Shown: positions 18,544 through 27,915, numbered from the stretch's first letter. The stretch is 34,012 bases of DNA from Cyanobacteria bacterium RU_5_0 (GCA_012033255.1 JAAUSF010000044.1:1-34012), one strand, 5' to 3'. Numbers and translations: made by a program. The notes: a model not told the origin generated them from the letters alone.

Positions 18544-18973
18544 AGGGGGAATACCGCTCAGTTTTGTTTAGTATTCCCACAAATCACTAAGGCTGTCTCC
18601 AAAGGTATCTCACAATTTGTAAGCATTCAGAAATTTATTCTTTCGATCCGCTAAACTCGTCCAAAAGTTGCGACAAATATAACAGTTAGCTCAACCTATG
18701 CCCTACCAACTGATTACAAATTAGTCTGTATCTAATTGAACATTTCTGCATCAAAATTGGACTCTAATATAGCGATAGCCCTATTGGATACGGACATTTT
18801 TGTGGGGCGGCGAAGCCGCCCCACAAAAATGTCCGTATCCTAACTTAGCTGACTACAGCCATAACAACCAACCAACACGTAATTGATAAGGCGACAAAAT
18901 TTTAGTTAAAAATTTGTAACGTCGTGTTATCAGCTACAGTTCTAAACATTTGAAATCTCAACAATAGGGGTTT
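18544..18973. other. 430-bp divergent spacer with long palindrome
   Basis: Separates the GvpV-like gene (minus) from the channel-like gene (plus). Its central part (18768-18865) is a palindromic element; the rest is AT-rich and should hold both promoters. No gene was seen. Confidence 0.5.
18768..18865. mobile_element. Palindromic element with perfect 26-bp hairpin
   Basis: At 18786-18840 two perfect 26-bp arms (beginning GGATACGGACATTTTTGTGG, ending GGCGGC) flank a GAA loop. Outside them TATAGCGATAGCC on the left and CTGACTACAGCCATAAC on the right form a weaker outer inverted repeat, resembling the ends of the 32230-32343 element. It is non-coding, and as RNA would form a very stable hairpin about 130 bases before the channel gene start. 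Confidence 0.75.
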
Positions 18974-20734
18974 ATGGGCAAAATGCCGATACTTGATGGT
19001 TTCGCTAGCTTCCTCAACTATATGAAGCCCCGGATAATTGTTTGTGGTTTGGGTCGAACTGGGTATAAGGTTTACAGCTTGTTAAAACAGCAAGGCGCGA
19101 TGGTTGTGGGCATCAACAACCATCCCTATCCTCTCTTAGAACCTGAGATTGCAGCAGGCAGTGTGGTGATTGGAGATATGTGTTTGGCAGCAACATTAAT
19201 CGCCGCAGGCATTCAAGATGCCCAGACATTGGTATTGGCAACCAGTGATGATGCCTTGAATCTGGCAGCACTGACACAAGCACGAGTCCTTAATCCTCGA
19301 ATTCGGATTGTCAATCGATTGTTTAATGCCAGTTTGGGCGATCGCCTTGATCATATTCTTCCGGATCATTTCTCTATGAGCGTTGCGGCACTGTCGGCTC
19401 CCGTATTTGCATTTGCGGCATTGGGCAAACGGGCGATCGGGCAACTGCGTTTATTCAACCAAACTTGGCCCATCCGAGAAGAGTATATCGACGATCATCA
19501 TCCGTGGCGCGGACGCAAGCTCAGCGAACTCTGGGAAGACCGCTCTCGGATGCTGATTTATTACCTGCCTGCTCACAACCAAATGGACTTAGTATCCGCC
19601 GTGCTGTGTGGCAAGACTCTGCAAGTGGGCGATCGACTGATCATCGCCACGCAGCCTCAAAGTCAAGCCGTGCGCCGAAATTTTCGCCAGAAAATGTTAA
19701 GCGTTTTCATGAGTTTCCGTTACTTCCAGCAGCACATCCGACCCGCGATCGTCGTCACATTCATTCTTCTAGTAACAATCATCATTGCAACACTCACTTA
19801 CACAGCCGCAAACGCGCATATCTCTGTCATTGATGCCCTCTACTTCTCCGTTGGAATGATTACAGGAGCCGGTGGGGGTGAAGATGTTGCCGAAAAAGCA
19901 CCCGATGACATTAAACTCTTCACCGTCTTGATGATGCTAATCGGAGCAGCGGTCGTAGGGATCTTCTACGCACTGCTGAATGATTTTATTTTGGGCACCC
20001 GCTTTCGGGAATTCTGGGATACGGCTCGTGTTCCGCATCGAAATCACTTTGTCATCTGCGGCTTGGGCGGCGTCGGAGTACAAATCTTGAACCAACTCCG
20101 CGCCAATGGATTTGAAACCGTTGTGATTGAGCGTGATCCCACCAATCGGTTTTTGAATGTGGCACGATCGCTCAGAGTCCCTGTTATTCAAGGCGATGCA
20201 AATCTTGCAACCATTCTCCAAGCTGCCCATGTCACAGGGGCATCCGCTGTTCTCGCTGTCACAAATAGCGATGTGGTGAATTTAGAAATCGCCCTCACGG
20301 TGAAAGGGTTAGCCCCTAAAGTGCCCGTGATTGTGCGAAATCAAAACCCTCAATTTGCGCCTCTGGCACAGCAAGTGTTCGACTTTGAAGCGGTTTTAAG
20401 TCCGGTAGAGTTGGCGGCTCCTTCTTTCGCGGCGGCGGCGCTGGGTGGACGAGTATTAGGCAACGGCATGACCGCCAATATCCTCTGGGTAGCCCTGTCT
20501 ACCTTGATCACACCCGCCCATCCGTTTTGCGGCAAACTGATCAAGGATATCGCAATGGATTCCGACCTCGTACCGCTTTTTCTTGAGACAAAGCGACAAA
20601 CGACTCATGGTTGGAATCTCCTGGATGTTGAACTAAACCCTGGTGATGTACTGTACTTAACAATGCCTGCTACACACTTGGAGCAATTGTGGCGCAATAA
20701 TTTGGCTCCGCTAATAGTTCAGTTAAATCACTAG
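18974..20734 (+). CDS. RCK/TrkA-N – two-TM pore – RCK channel-like protein
   Basis: A 586-residue protein in three parts. Residues 18-230 are a TrkA-N/RCK Rossmann domain (IIVCGLGRTGYK, nucleotide loop 25-30). A membrane pair follows: helix at about 257-278, pore loop at about 286-303 and second helix at about 314-338. Residues 356 to the end are a second RCK domain (VICGLGGVGVQ, 363-368, with acidic partner ERD at about 386-388). This looks like an NAD-binding potassium channel or transport protein. The filter position reads MITGAGGGE, not the canonical TVGYG, so ion selectivity is open. The start is ATG 18974 with AGGGG just upstream; Met17 (19022) is an alternative. A hairpin follows the stop. 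Confidence 0.85.
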   Translation: MGKMPILDGFASFLNYMKPRIIVCGLGRTGYKVYSLLKQQGAMVVGINNHPYPLLEPEIAAGSVVIGDMCLAATLIAAGIQDAQTLVLATSDDALNLAALTQARVLNPRIRIVNRLFNASLGDRLDHILPDHFSMSVAALSAPVFAFAALGKRAIGQLRLFNQTWPIREEYIDDHHPWRGRKLSELWEDRSRMLIYYLPAHNQMDLVSAVLCGKTLQVGDRLIIATQPQSQAVRRNFRQKMLSVFMSFRYFQQHIRPAIVVTFILLVTIIIATLTYTAANAHISVIDALYFSVGMITGAGGGEDVAEKAPDDIKLFTVLMMLIGAAVVGIFYALLNDFILGTRFREFWDTARVPHRNHFVICGLGGVGVQILNQLRANGFETVVIERDPTNRFLNVARSLRVPVIQGDANLATILQAAHVTGASAVLAVTNSDVVNLEIALTVKGLAPKVPVIVRNQNPQFAPLAQQVFDFEAVLSPVELAAPSFAAAALGGRVLGNGMTANILWVALSTLITPAHPFCGKLIKDIAMDSDLVPLFLETKRQTTHGWNLLDVELNPGDVLYLTMPATHLEQLWRNNLAPLIVQLNH

Positions 20735-20787
20735 GAATTCTGCAACGATCGCTCCCTAACCTAAGACTCAAGGTTCGGCGACAAAAA

Positions 20788-20805
20788 GCAGCCTACACAG
20801 GCTGC
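20788..20805 (+). terminator. Possible terminator hairpin
   Basis: GCAGCCT-ACAC-AGGCTGC forms a perfect 7-bp stem with a 4-base loop, about 50 bases after the channel gene. The A run before it and the weak downstream T content make it more plausible as a bidirectional terminator between this gene and the convergent cyclase gene than as a strong intrinsic one. Confidence 0.45.
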
Positions 20806-21014
20806 ATTGATCAATCTTTCACCTGATTTATTTGTAGCTTAGCAGCAGATCAGGGTGGCGTCAGTTTCGTAGCGCACATTGAAGGGGAATAGCTAAGTGC
20901 TGAGTTCTGAAGCCCTACCTTGAAAGCGGGAAGCTGGAAACGATCGCAGACTGGGAACCCGATATCAAACACTGAATTAACACCTTTGAGGCGTAAGTCT
21001 GAACATTTGGGGCG

Positions 21015-22874
21015 CTAACTCCTGGATTTGGCTCGGCTTTCCAAATCGGGATGGATCGAGAAGGTGAGAACAGTTTCATCCACACCTTTTAGTGTAAGAG
21101 GGCTGTATTTGGCGATCGCATCTTCTTCTAATTCTAAGTAATCTGCTACGGCAGCTGACACAAGAATTGAACTGGGTTCTGCTGCTTCCTGAATCCGAGC
21201 GGCAATATTAACACTGGGACCGATCGCTGTATAGTCTGCTCGTTCTGCACCACCAAACATTCCAACAACAGCAGTACCTTGATGGATGCCACAGCGAAAC
21301 TGCACCAATTGATTAATTCCTTGTGCTTGCCAGCGTTCATTGAGCTTCGCTAGAGTGCGGTACATCTGGCGGGCAGCCGCGATCGCTCGTTTCACTTGTT
21401 CATTAGGGCTAATTTCTTCCGGTGCGCCAAAGATTGCCAAAATTGCATCGCCCATGAATTTATCGACTGTGCCACCATGCTCAAAAATGGCATGGGTCAT
21501 TTCGGTGAGATAGTCGTTCAGTAGTTCGGAAACACGGCGCGATCGCAATGTATTCGACAACTGCGTGAAGCCGATAATATCGCTGAACAAAATGGTGATC
21601 ATGCGAGGTTCAGGACGTAGATCCAGCGACAGTTCACCTCTTGCTGCTTTTTCTACCAAAGTAGGCGGCAGAAAACGACGCAGAACGGATTCTGTGAGAT
21701 AGATGTTCAGTTCAGCAACTTTGCGTTCATTCTCCTTGAGTGCCAGCAGGTTACGGACTTCAGCCAGAAGTTCGCGATCGTTGAACGGCTTCGATAGATA
21801 AGCATCGGCTCCCTTTTCAGTTCCTTCGATTCGCGTATCTTCATCGGCCTTTGCGGTCAACAAGACGATCGGCGTTCCTCGCAGTTTTTCATCCTGTCGA
21901 ATCATTTGGATCATCTCCAAGCCTGACACCAACGGCATCATCAGATCAGTAACGATCAAATGAGGATGGAGCGATCGTGCCACCTGAAACCCTTCCGCAC
22001 CATGACGTGCGGTATAAACTTCGTGCCCCGCCTGTTGCAAGACACCGCAGACATAGCTCCGCATATCAGCATTATCTTCCACGACAAGAATTTTAGCAGC
22101 CAATGCAGTCTGTCCTATATTGACCGATTGAGATAGCGTCACGACGGTCGTTGAAGCCAGTTGATCCGCCAGGGCAGCTTCTTGCAATTCTGTTTCAACA
22201 TCTGCCAGTTCTATAGTTGCCCGACTTTGTTCAAGTTCAGCCGGAATGTTGTTCACTTGATCAAGCGGCAGATGAGCTATACCGCTTTGGAGCCAGATAG
22301 TAAATGTGGTGCCACTACCATACTCTGACTCAACCGTCACCTTGCCACCATGCAGTTCTACTAATTCTTTGACGAGAGCCAGCCCTAATCCACTACCCTC
22401 GTGGCTGCGACTTTCAGAGCCATCGGCTTGACGGAATCGATCGAACAAATGGGGAACTTGATCAGAGCGAATTCCAATCCCTGTATCGTTCACCTGGATC
22501 AAGCAGTAACTTCCAGAGGGTAGCAAGCTCACTTCAATACTTCCGCTTGTTGGAGTGAATTTAATGGCATTCGAGAGGAGATTGTAGAGTACTTTATCAA
22601 ATTTCTCTAAATCTAAGTAAATCGGCGGACACTCTTGTAGGCGAGTGGTGAGCGTGATCTGTTTCTTCTCACAATAGGGACGAAACGAATCTACAATGTG
22701 AATCACGAAATCCAGCAAGTTGCAGGGGCGGAACGTCGGCTGCATTCGTCCGGCATCCAATCGCTGAATATCAAGCAGTTGATTGACTAACCGCAATAGA
22801 CGACGGGAGTTTCGCAGCGCAATGACCGATTGTTCATAGGAAAGCCCTTCTGCTTTCTCTACTGCTGATTCCAA
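21015..22874 (-). pseudogene. Kinase/cyclase gene, 3' part: HATPase-REC-adenylate cyclase
   Basis: This 619-codon frame is the continuation of the 22892-24556 frame and is out of register with it by one base. Domains from the TTG at 22874: rest of HisKA (about 1-40, RRLLRLVNQLLDIQRLDAG), HATPase_c (about 85-197; N box NLLSNAIKF, G1 NDTGIG, G2 GSGLGLALVKE), REC (about 261-375, phospho-Asp310, Lys362) and a class III nucleotide cyclase (about 420-585). The cyclase has metal Asp432 and Asp476, adenine-type Lys472 and Thr549, and Asn556/Arg560, so it should make cAMP. The kinase H-box lies upstream of the TTG in this frame. Translation from TTG alone would lack the phospho-accepting His; more likely this is part of one gene broken by a deletion (or a sequencing error). 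Confidence 0.85.
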
Positions 22875-22891
22875 GGGTCCAAGGGTCAGTG

Positions 22892-24556
22892 TCAGAGGGG
22901 TGCGAAATTCGTGAGAAACATTTTGGAAGAATTCGGTTTTTGGCGATCGAGTTCCAACAATTTCTCTGCTTGCTGACGAGTCGTTTGGTAAAGACGGGAC
23001 TGCTGAACCGCGATCGCCGCTTGAGCGGCAACTGCCTGTGCCAGTTGCACTTCATCGTGCAGCCAACGCCGGGACTCACGCACTTGACGCAGTGAAATGC
23101 TGCCGATAATCTCGCCGTTGTAAAGCAACGGAACGACGAGCAGGGCGCGGGCGGGCGATCGCAATGGTAAATCTGGCGTGTTCAGTTCCGGGTGCTGGCT
23201 CAGGTCATCAATAACCACTGGAGCCTGAGTCAGTAACACCTGTTTCAAGACTGGGTTGCCTTCGATCGGTACCACCGACTGTGGTAATTGGGGACGGCTT
23301 GGATGATCATCCGCCTCACGCCTGCCACTAATCCAACTCATCTCGATCGCCTGATCAGACGCAAGGACAGCATAATTGCCTGCGGTCGTCCCCTGAGTCG
23401 CATCATGCAACCCAACACACTGAACATACTCATCTTCTGCTGTCCAGAGTGATAAAGCACAACCATCGGCATGAAGCACCTGCCCCAACTGTTGGGTGAT
23501 AGCGGCAAAAATATCCTGGGGATCGAGGCTAGAACGAATCGCTGCCGTGATTGTGTTGATTAAAGCTTCCCGTTTAGCGAGTGCCCTGACTCGCTCATAT
23601 GCCCGTGCTTGGGACAATGCGAGAGCAGCCTGATCTGCCACCATGACGATCAACTGCACTTCGTCATCTTGCCAGAGGCGCGGTTGATGACATTGGTGCA
23701 ACGCTAGCACCGCCATCAGTTCTTGCTGGAAGATCAATGGAACAATCAGACTGGAAGCAATGTTCGATCGCTGATATGCCTGCTGTCGCTGTCTAGTGGG
23801 TTCATTTTGGATCTGCTCATGGGTTTGGGCATCCGAAATTACCAAAACTTCGCGAGTTTCCCAAACGGTGTGAGCAAGAGTATTTTTGTCCCACGGTTGA
23901 AGACGTGATGAGATTTGTTCAGTCGAGGAAACGTCTGTATGGAGTTGAGGAAGTTGTGCGGTGTATACAAACCACTCCTCTTCCGGTTGTCCATCCTGGA
24001 AGGGACGGAGAATGCAGCAGTCTACCTCAAACATATGCCCTACAGTTTCAACGATCGTCTGAAGGATCTCCCGATAGCTTGGGGCACTGCGGATTGTGTG
24101 CGTGACAGCGTTAAGAAGTGTTTCTTGGCGTAGCGTCCGTTGGAGTTCGTGCGTCCGGGCTTTGAGGACATTGTGCGTATCAACAGCTTGCCGCACAACC
24201 GCCTTCAATTCCTCGTCATCCCACGGCTTGGTAACATACTTGAAGACCTTACCAGAGTTAATCGCATCGACGAGATCACCGACATCCGTGTAGCCTGTCA
24301 GAATAATGCGGATCGTGTCGGGATACCGTGTAGCGGTCAGGCTAAGAAACTCGGTGCCGCTCATGTAGGGCATGCGCTGATCAGAAATGATCACTGCCAC
24401 TTCGCCTTGCTTCTCCAAAATCTCCAAAGCCGCAGGACCACTTTCTGCCCTCAGTACCTTGAACTCTCGATGGAAGGTGCGATAGAGCAGATCGAGGTTG
24501 TCTGGCTCATCATCAACGACCAGAATAATCGGCTTACTGTTTACCGGAGATTTCAT
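22892..24556 (-). pseudogene. Kinase/cyclase gene, 5' part: REC-GAF-GAF, frameshifted in H-box
   Basis: A 554-codon frame with REC at about 9-125 (Asp15/Asp16, phospho-Asp59, Lys110), a helical linker, GAF1 at about 150-325 and GAF2 at about 335-530. It reads correctly to DRQK (residue 540), then 14 aberrant residues and a stop. Reading on one base back gives TEFFQNVSHEFRTPLTLTLG, a textbook histidine-kinase H-box with His549, joining into the downstream frame. The break is at the run of five T at 22937-22941 on the plus strand (CAAAAACCG on the coding strand; an intact gene would have six A). The repaired protein would be about 1180 residues. An AGGAGG ribosome site (24567-24572) precedes the ATG by ten bases, so the gene is still well initiated. 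Confidence 0.9.
22937..22941 (-). other. Frameshift point in kinase/cyclase gene
   Basis: Five T on the plus strand (five A on the coding strand). One additional A restores the full frame between GAF2 and the histidine kinase. Possible explanations are a real deletion, homopolymer sequencing error, or slippage on the A run that restores some full-length protein. Confidence 0.85.
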
Positions 24557-25115
24557 GCACCGCTCTCCTCCTGAGGGCAGTTAGATGAAAAGAAGTCCTC
24601 CTCTGATTCCACCTCCCCATCACTCGGAAGGCTGGACAGGGAATGCCTCAATTTCCTGTTCTGAGTTGTGTTCATTGCTAGGCTGTCACTGGCTGATTAA
24701 CCCTGAGTCGGGATAGAGTTGGTCTGAAATGCACCCAAAGGTCGGTGGAGCGTTGAGCAACGGCTCGTTCTAGCATGACAACCGATCGAGATTGCCAACA
24801 GCAAGCTACTCAGGGTTCGCCCATTCTCAATCATAGGCGTCTGTTCTACTATCCATCGATCGCTGTTCATGACTCATCCGTTAGCTCCACCTACATTCAG
24901 GGTGCCCAATTTATATAGGAGACTACCAGCGAATGAAGTCAGAAACGAGATGGTGAGAAAATTGACGGAAGACGATCGAGGGGCTAATTCGGAGCATTTT
25001 GATTTGGCAGAATTAAATTGCCACCACGAGATGGCTATGCGAGGTCTAGTCTCTATATACAGCCCCTAGTCTTAAATCTCAGGACTAAAATAGGGGCATA
25101 CCTCCCCGCAATCCT
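24557..25115. other. 560-bp divergent spacer
   Basis: Between the kinase/cyclase gene (minus) and the GNAT gene (plus). The AGGAGG site of the former is at 24567-24572 (reverse strand). Inverted sequences GCCCCTA (25062-25068) and TAGGGGC (25091-25097) lie just before the GNAT gene. A 66-codon frame at 24869-25069 shows no family features and is not called. Confidence 0.45.
25062..25097 (+). promoter_or_regulatory. Inverted repeat upstream of GNAT gene
   Basis: GCCCCTAGTC and GACTA...TAGGGGC are complementary arms separated by about 15 bases, ending 18 bases before the GNAT start codon. It could be a regulator site or a leader hairpin that influences translation; no T run follows, so it is not an obvious terminator. 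Confidence 0.4.
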
Positions 25116-25838
25116 ATGTCTAGCTCTTCTACAGATGCCTTATCTCCGTTGCCTCACGAACAAAAATTCACGTTTCTCACGTCTGGAAATTCTTCATTTT
25201 TTATCCGAACGGTGCGATCGCAAGATTTGATCGGTCTAGCGGATGTTTTAGCCAGTAGCTTTCATACTCAATACGGATGGCTAGGTTGGTTCTATCCAGT
25301 ACTCCGTATGGGAATTTATGAAGATCTCCGCAGCCGTCTTCATGCTGCTAAAACTCATAAATCGGCCCATTATGCCTGTCTGGTAGCCGTACTACGAGGC
25401 ACAGATGCCGATGTCATGTGCAAGCATCAGGCGCTAGGATTTCCCTATTTAGGGGCAACGTATAGTTCGGATCGTCCGATCGGCACAGTCGAAATTTCTC
25501 AACGCACTCGTGCCCTTTGCTCGGTTCGGGCACCCCGCTATCTCTATATCTCCAATTTGGCAGTTCATGCCGATTATCGCCGTCAAGGAATTGCCCAGCA
25601 GTTGTTGCAGATGTGCGATCGAATTGCTCTAGACTGGGGCTTCCAGGATATTTATCTCCATGTCTTAGAGGATAATCACCATGCCAGACGGCTCTACCAG
25701 CGATCGGGTTATCGCATCTTATGCGTTGACGTTAACCCCATCAGTTGGTTACTTAAGCGTCCCCGACAATTACTGCTACACAAACAGCTTTCAAGAAATC
25801 ATGAATTGGCAAGTGGGGATAAGGAATTGGGAGCATGA
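25116..25838 (+). CDS. GNAT-family N-acetyltransferase
   Basis: A 240-residue GNAT protein. Motif A is YISNLAVHADYRRQGIAQQL, with the acetyl-CoA pyrophosphate loop RRQGIA (155-160); motif B is NHHARRLYQRSGYR (187-200). The N-terminal 110 residues include SFHTQYGWLGWFYPVLRMGI, suggesting a RimI-type or plastid NSI-like subfamily, but the acceptor (protein N-terminus, lysine or small amine) is not known. Its stop codon overlaps the next start (ATGA at 25835), so the two are translationally coupled. Confidence 0.88.
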   Translation: MSSSSTDALSPLPHEQKFTFLTSGNSSFFIRTVRSQDLIGLADVLASSFHTQYGWLGWFYPVLRMGIYEDLRSRLHAAKTHKSAHYACLVAVLRGTDADVMCKHQALGFPYLGATYSSDRPIGTVEISQRTRALCSVRAPRYLYISNLAVHADYRRQGIAQQLLQMCDRIALDWGFQDIYLHVLEDNHHARRLYQRSGYRILCVDVNPISWLLKRPRQLLLHKQLSRNHELASGDKELGA

Positions 25839-26851
25839 CTCGGACGCCGCACGATCAGTTTTCAAAGCAATACTTGGAAGAGTTGTTATCCCCATTCGGT
25901 GAGGTGAATGTTAGCAAAGAGGTACCAGGAGAAGCCAGACAAGTTGATATTCTGTTTTTACCCAACCCGCAAACGGCTGAAGATCCTCAAACACTTGGAT
26001 CATTAGGTCGGATTGCATCAAGCTTCTGCTTGTTGGAGCCTTTTCGCAACCCACCGACTCCAACGGAAGTACGGGATTGCCTTTTGAAACTGTTCTTAAC
26101 TCAAGCAGAATTGCAACGTCAGGCGAGACGGAATGATAATCGCCTTCAGGAAACTGATTTACCAAAACTTTGGATTCTGGCAAGCTCAGCATCAGAGACG
26201 TTACTCAGTGGATTCAAGGCAGAACTAGATGAATCAAGCTGGTTGCCAGGAATCTATTTTCTTGGAGATTTCTTTAAAGCTGCGATCGTTTCTATCAATC
26301 ATTTGCCTCGCACACCTGATACCCTTTGGTTAAGGATATTGGGCAAAGGAGCCACTCAACAACAAGCAATTGATGAACTGGTTTCCCTACCAAGAGAAAA
26401 TCTTCTTCGTACCAGAACCCTCGATCTACTATTTAGCTGGAAGATTAGCATAGAGACAGGAAATGATCTTAATCGAGAAGACCGAGAGTTGCTTATGAAG
26501 TTATCCCCTCTATACCTACAACAACTGGAAGAACGACTCGAAGAAGGACGACAACGAGGATTGCAAGAAGGCTTGCAAGAAGGCTTGCGAGAAGGACGAC
26601 AGGAAGGACGACAGGAAGGACGACAGGAAGGACGACAGGAAGGACGACAGGAAGGACGACAGGAAGGACGACAGGAAGAGCGTCGCACTACTGTAGAAAG
26701 CCTGTTGAGGTTGCGTTTTGGTTCAATAGACGATCGATTGTCCAACGTGATCGAACCGATTCTGCAACTCTCTACTGAAGAGTACACCTTATTCATTCTG
26801 CAACTGCCGAGTTTGTCGCAGGAAGCATTGCTAGCTCGATTTGAGAGTTAG
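25835..26851 (+). CDS. Rpn/DUF4351-like cyanobacterial protein with EGRQ repeat
   Basis: A 338-residue protein. The N-terminal domain has the cyanobacterial Rpn-like pattern HDQFSKQYLEELLSPFGEV and EVPGEARQVDILFLP (29-43), in which Asp38 corresponds to a PD-(D/E)XK nuclease residue; a clear third-motif Lys was not seen, so activity is uncertain. A charged coil at 230-285 contains seven consecutive EGRQ units (253-280), and the tail 285-338 (SLLRLRFGSIDDRL) fits DUF4351. Such proteins are often mislabelled 'flagellar assembly protein H' because of the EGR-rich coil. The gene is coupled to the GNAT gene by the ATGA overlap; the SDR gene follows 27 bases later, suggesting a three-gene operon. 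Confidence 0.8.
   Translation: MTRTPHDQFSKQYLEELLSPFGEVNVSKEVPGEARQVDILFLPNPQTAEDPQTLGSLGRIASSFCLLEPFRNPPTPTEVRDCLLKLFLTQAELQRQARRNDNRLQETDLPKLWILASSASETLLSGFKAELDESSWLPGIYFLGDFFKAAIVSINHLPRTPDTLWLRILGKGATQQQAIDELVSLPRENLLRTRTLDLLFSWKISIETGNDLNREDRELLMKLSPLYLQQLEERLEEGRQRGLQEGLQEGLREGRQEGRQEGRQEGRQEGRQEGRQEGRQEERRTTVESLLRLRFGSIDDRLSNVIEPILQLSTEEYTLFILQLPSLSQEALLARFES
26591..26674 (+). repeat. 12-bp in-frame tandem repeat (GAAGGACGACAG)7
   Basis: Seven identical 12-bp units encode EGRQ inside the Rpn-like gene. The DNA identity, rather than protein identity alone, points to recent replication-slippage expansion; copy number should vary between strains. Confidence 0.95.
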
Positions 26852-26863
26852 GACAGATCCACT

Positions 26864-26870
26864 GAGGAGG
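26864..26870 (+). promoter_or_regulatory. Strong ribosome binding site of SDR gene
   Basis: GAGGAGG sits eight bases before the ATG at 26879, in the 27-bp gap after the Rpn-like gene. It supports this start and independent translation of the third gene of the likely operon. Confidence 0.85.
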
Positions 26871-26878
26871 ATAACACC

Positions 26879-27766
26879 ATGTTTCTAGTGACTGGAGCAA
26901 CGGGCGGATTGGGTCGTAGAATTGTCCGACGGCTACGAGAGCGAGAGATGGCTGTCCGATCGTTCGTGCGCCTAACAGCAGCCTACGGAGAACTGGAACA
27001 GCGAGGCGCAGAGATTTTCATTGGAGATCTGCGATCGGAGCGAGATATTCAGAAAGCCTGTCAGGGAGCGCAGTATATCATCAGTACTCACGGCTCCAAT
27101 GCTTCGACTCGTGGAGATGCCCAAACCTTAGACTATCGGGCAAATGTTGATCTGATCGACGCAGCGAAAGCGGTAGGTGTCCAGCATTTTGTGTTTATTT
27201 CGGTGTTAGGAGCCGATCGAGGCTATGAAGACTCCCCTGTATTCAAGGCGAAATGGGCTGTTGAACAGTATCTTAAAGCCAGTGGATTAAACTATACTAT
27301 CCTACGTCCATCTGGGTTTGCCTCTAGTCTGTTGCCCCTGGCAGAGCGGTTTCGTCAAACAGGAATTTACCTGCTGATCGGTGATCCTCAAATTCGTGCG
27401 TCTATTGTTAGCACTGATGATCTTGCTCGGATCGCTGTGGAATCTGTCACGAAGGAAGGTGCATTGAATCAAATTCTCCCTGTTGGAGGACCAGAAATCT
27501 TGCAACGATCGGATATTCCTCAGATTTTCGGTCGAATCTTTAATCGGGAGCCGATCGTCATTAATCCTCCGCTCATTGTGTTGGATGGCGTTCGATCGGC
27601 ATTAGGATGGCTCAGTCCAGATGCCCAGAAAGCATTAGGGACATTACGAACACTACTTGCCAATGAGTTTTTCTGTTCGCGAGCGGAGATCGATACATTA
27701 GAATCAATATTTGACTTCAAACTTGAAACACTGGAAAGCTTCCTACGTCGATATCACAGCGTTTGA
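26879..27766 (+). CDS. Atypical SDR / NmrA-like NAD(P)-binding protein
   Basis: A 295-residue protein with an N-terminal Rossmann loop TGATGGLGRRI (from residue 5) and the extended/atypical SDR pattern seen in NmrA and Ycf39-like proteins: GDLRSERDIQKACQGAQYI, AAKAVGVQHFVFISVLGA, LNYTILRPSGF and VGGPEILQRSDI. The canonical YxxxK catalytic pair is not obvious. In cyanobacteria such proteins serve in photosystem assembly or as redox-sensing and reductase proteins; the substrate is unknown. A strong GAGGAGG precedes the start. Confidence 0.85.
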   Translation: MFLVTGATGGLGRRIVRRLREREMAVRSFVRLTAAYGELEQRGAEIFIGDLRSERDIQKACQGAQYIISTHGSNASTRGDAQTLDYRANVDLIDAAKAVGVQHFVFISVLGADRGYEDSPVFKAKWAVEQYLKASGLNYTILRPSGFASSLLPLAERFRQTGIYLLIGDPQIRASIVSTDDLARIAVESVTKEGALNQILPVGGPEILQRSDIPQIFGRIFNREPIVINPPLIVLDGVRSALGWLSPDAQKALGTLRTLLANEFFCSRAEIDTLESIFDFKLETLESFLRRYHSV

Positions 27767-27794
27767 ACCTTTTAAGTATTTATCAATTTTGTCA

Positions 27795-27915
27795 GGTGCT
27801 AGATATAGCGTTGCAACTAGTAGTTTGTCATTTTTGTTTTGCGGGGTGCAAGGGTGAAACCCCTGCGTGGGGGCAACGCCCCCATTACCCATCAAATCTT
27901 GTTTGACAAAGCACC
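27795..27915. mobile_element. Palindromic element, family B
   Basis: Ends GGTGCT and AGCACC, then inner inverted TTTGTCA (27824-27830) and TGACAAA (27904-27910). The core GCGGGGTGCAAGGG...CCCC and the perfect stem TGGGGGC-AAC-GCCCCCA (27868-27884) resemble the core of the 32230-32343 element. No reading frame of note. Confidence 0.65.

Noticed and set aside
22930..22945. Classic programmed -1 frameshift signal at the kinase break
   Set aside because: The coding-strand sequence is CCAAAAACCG, which does not fit the A-AAA-AAC/G heptamer in the required phase, and no clear downstream stem was recognised. Slippage on the A run remains possible but is not the default reading.
22834..23079. 81-codon frame spanning the kinase frameshift
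   Set aside because: It is the third frame, without domain similarity; the real protein is formed by the other two frames.
26356..26796. Antisense 146-codon frame rich in Ser/Cys/Arg/Pro
   Set aside because: It is the mirror of the EGRQ repeat on the other strand; composition is dictated by the 12-bp repeat and there is no ribosome site.
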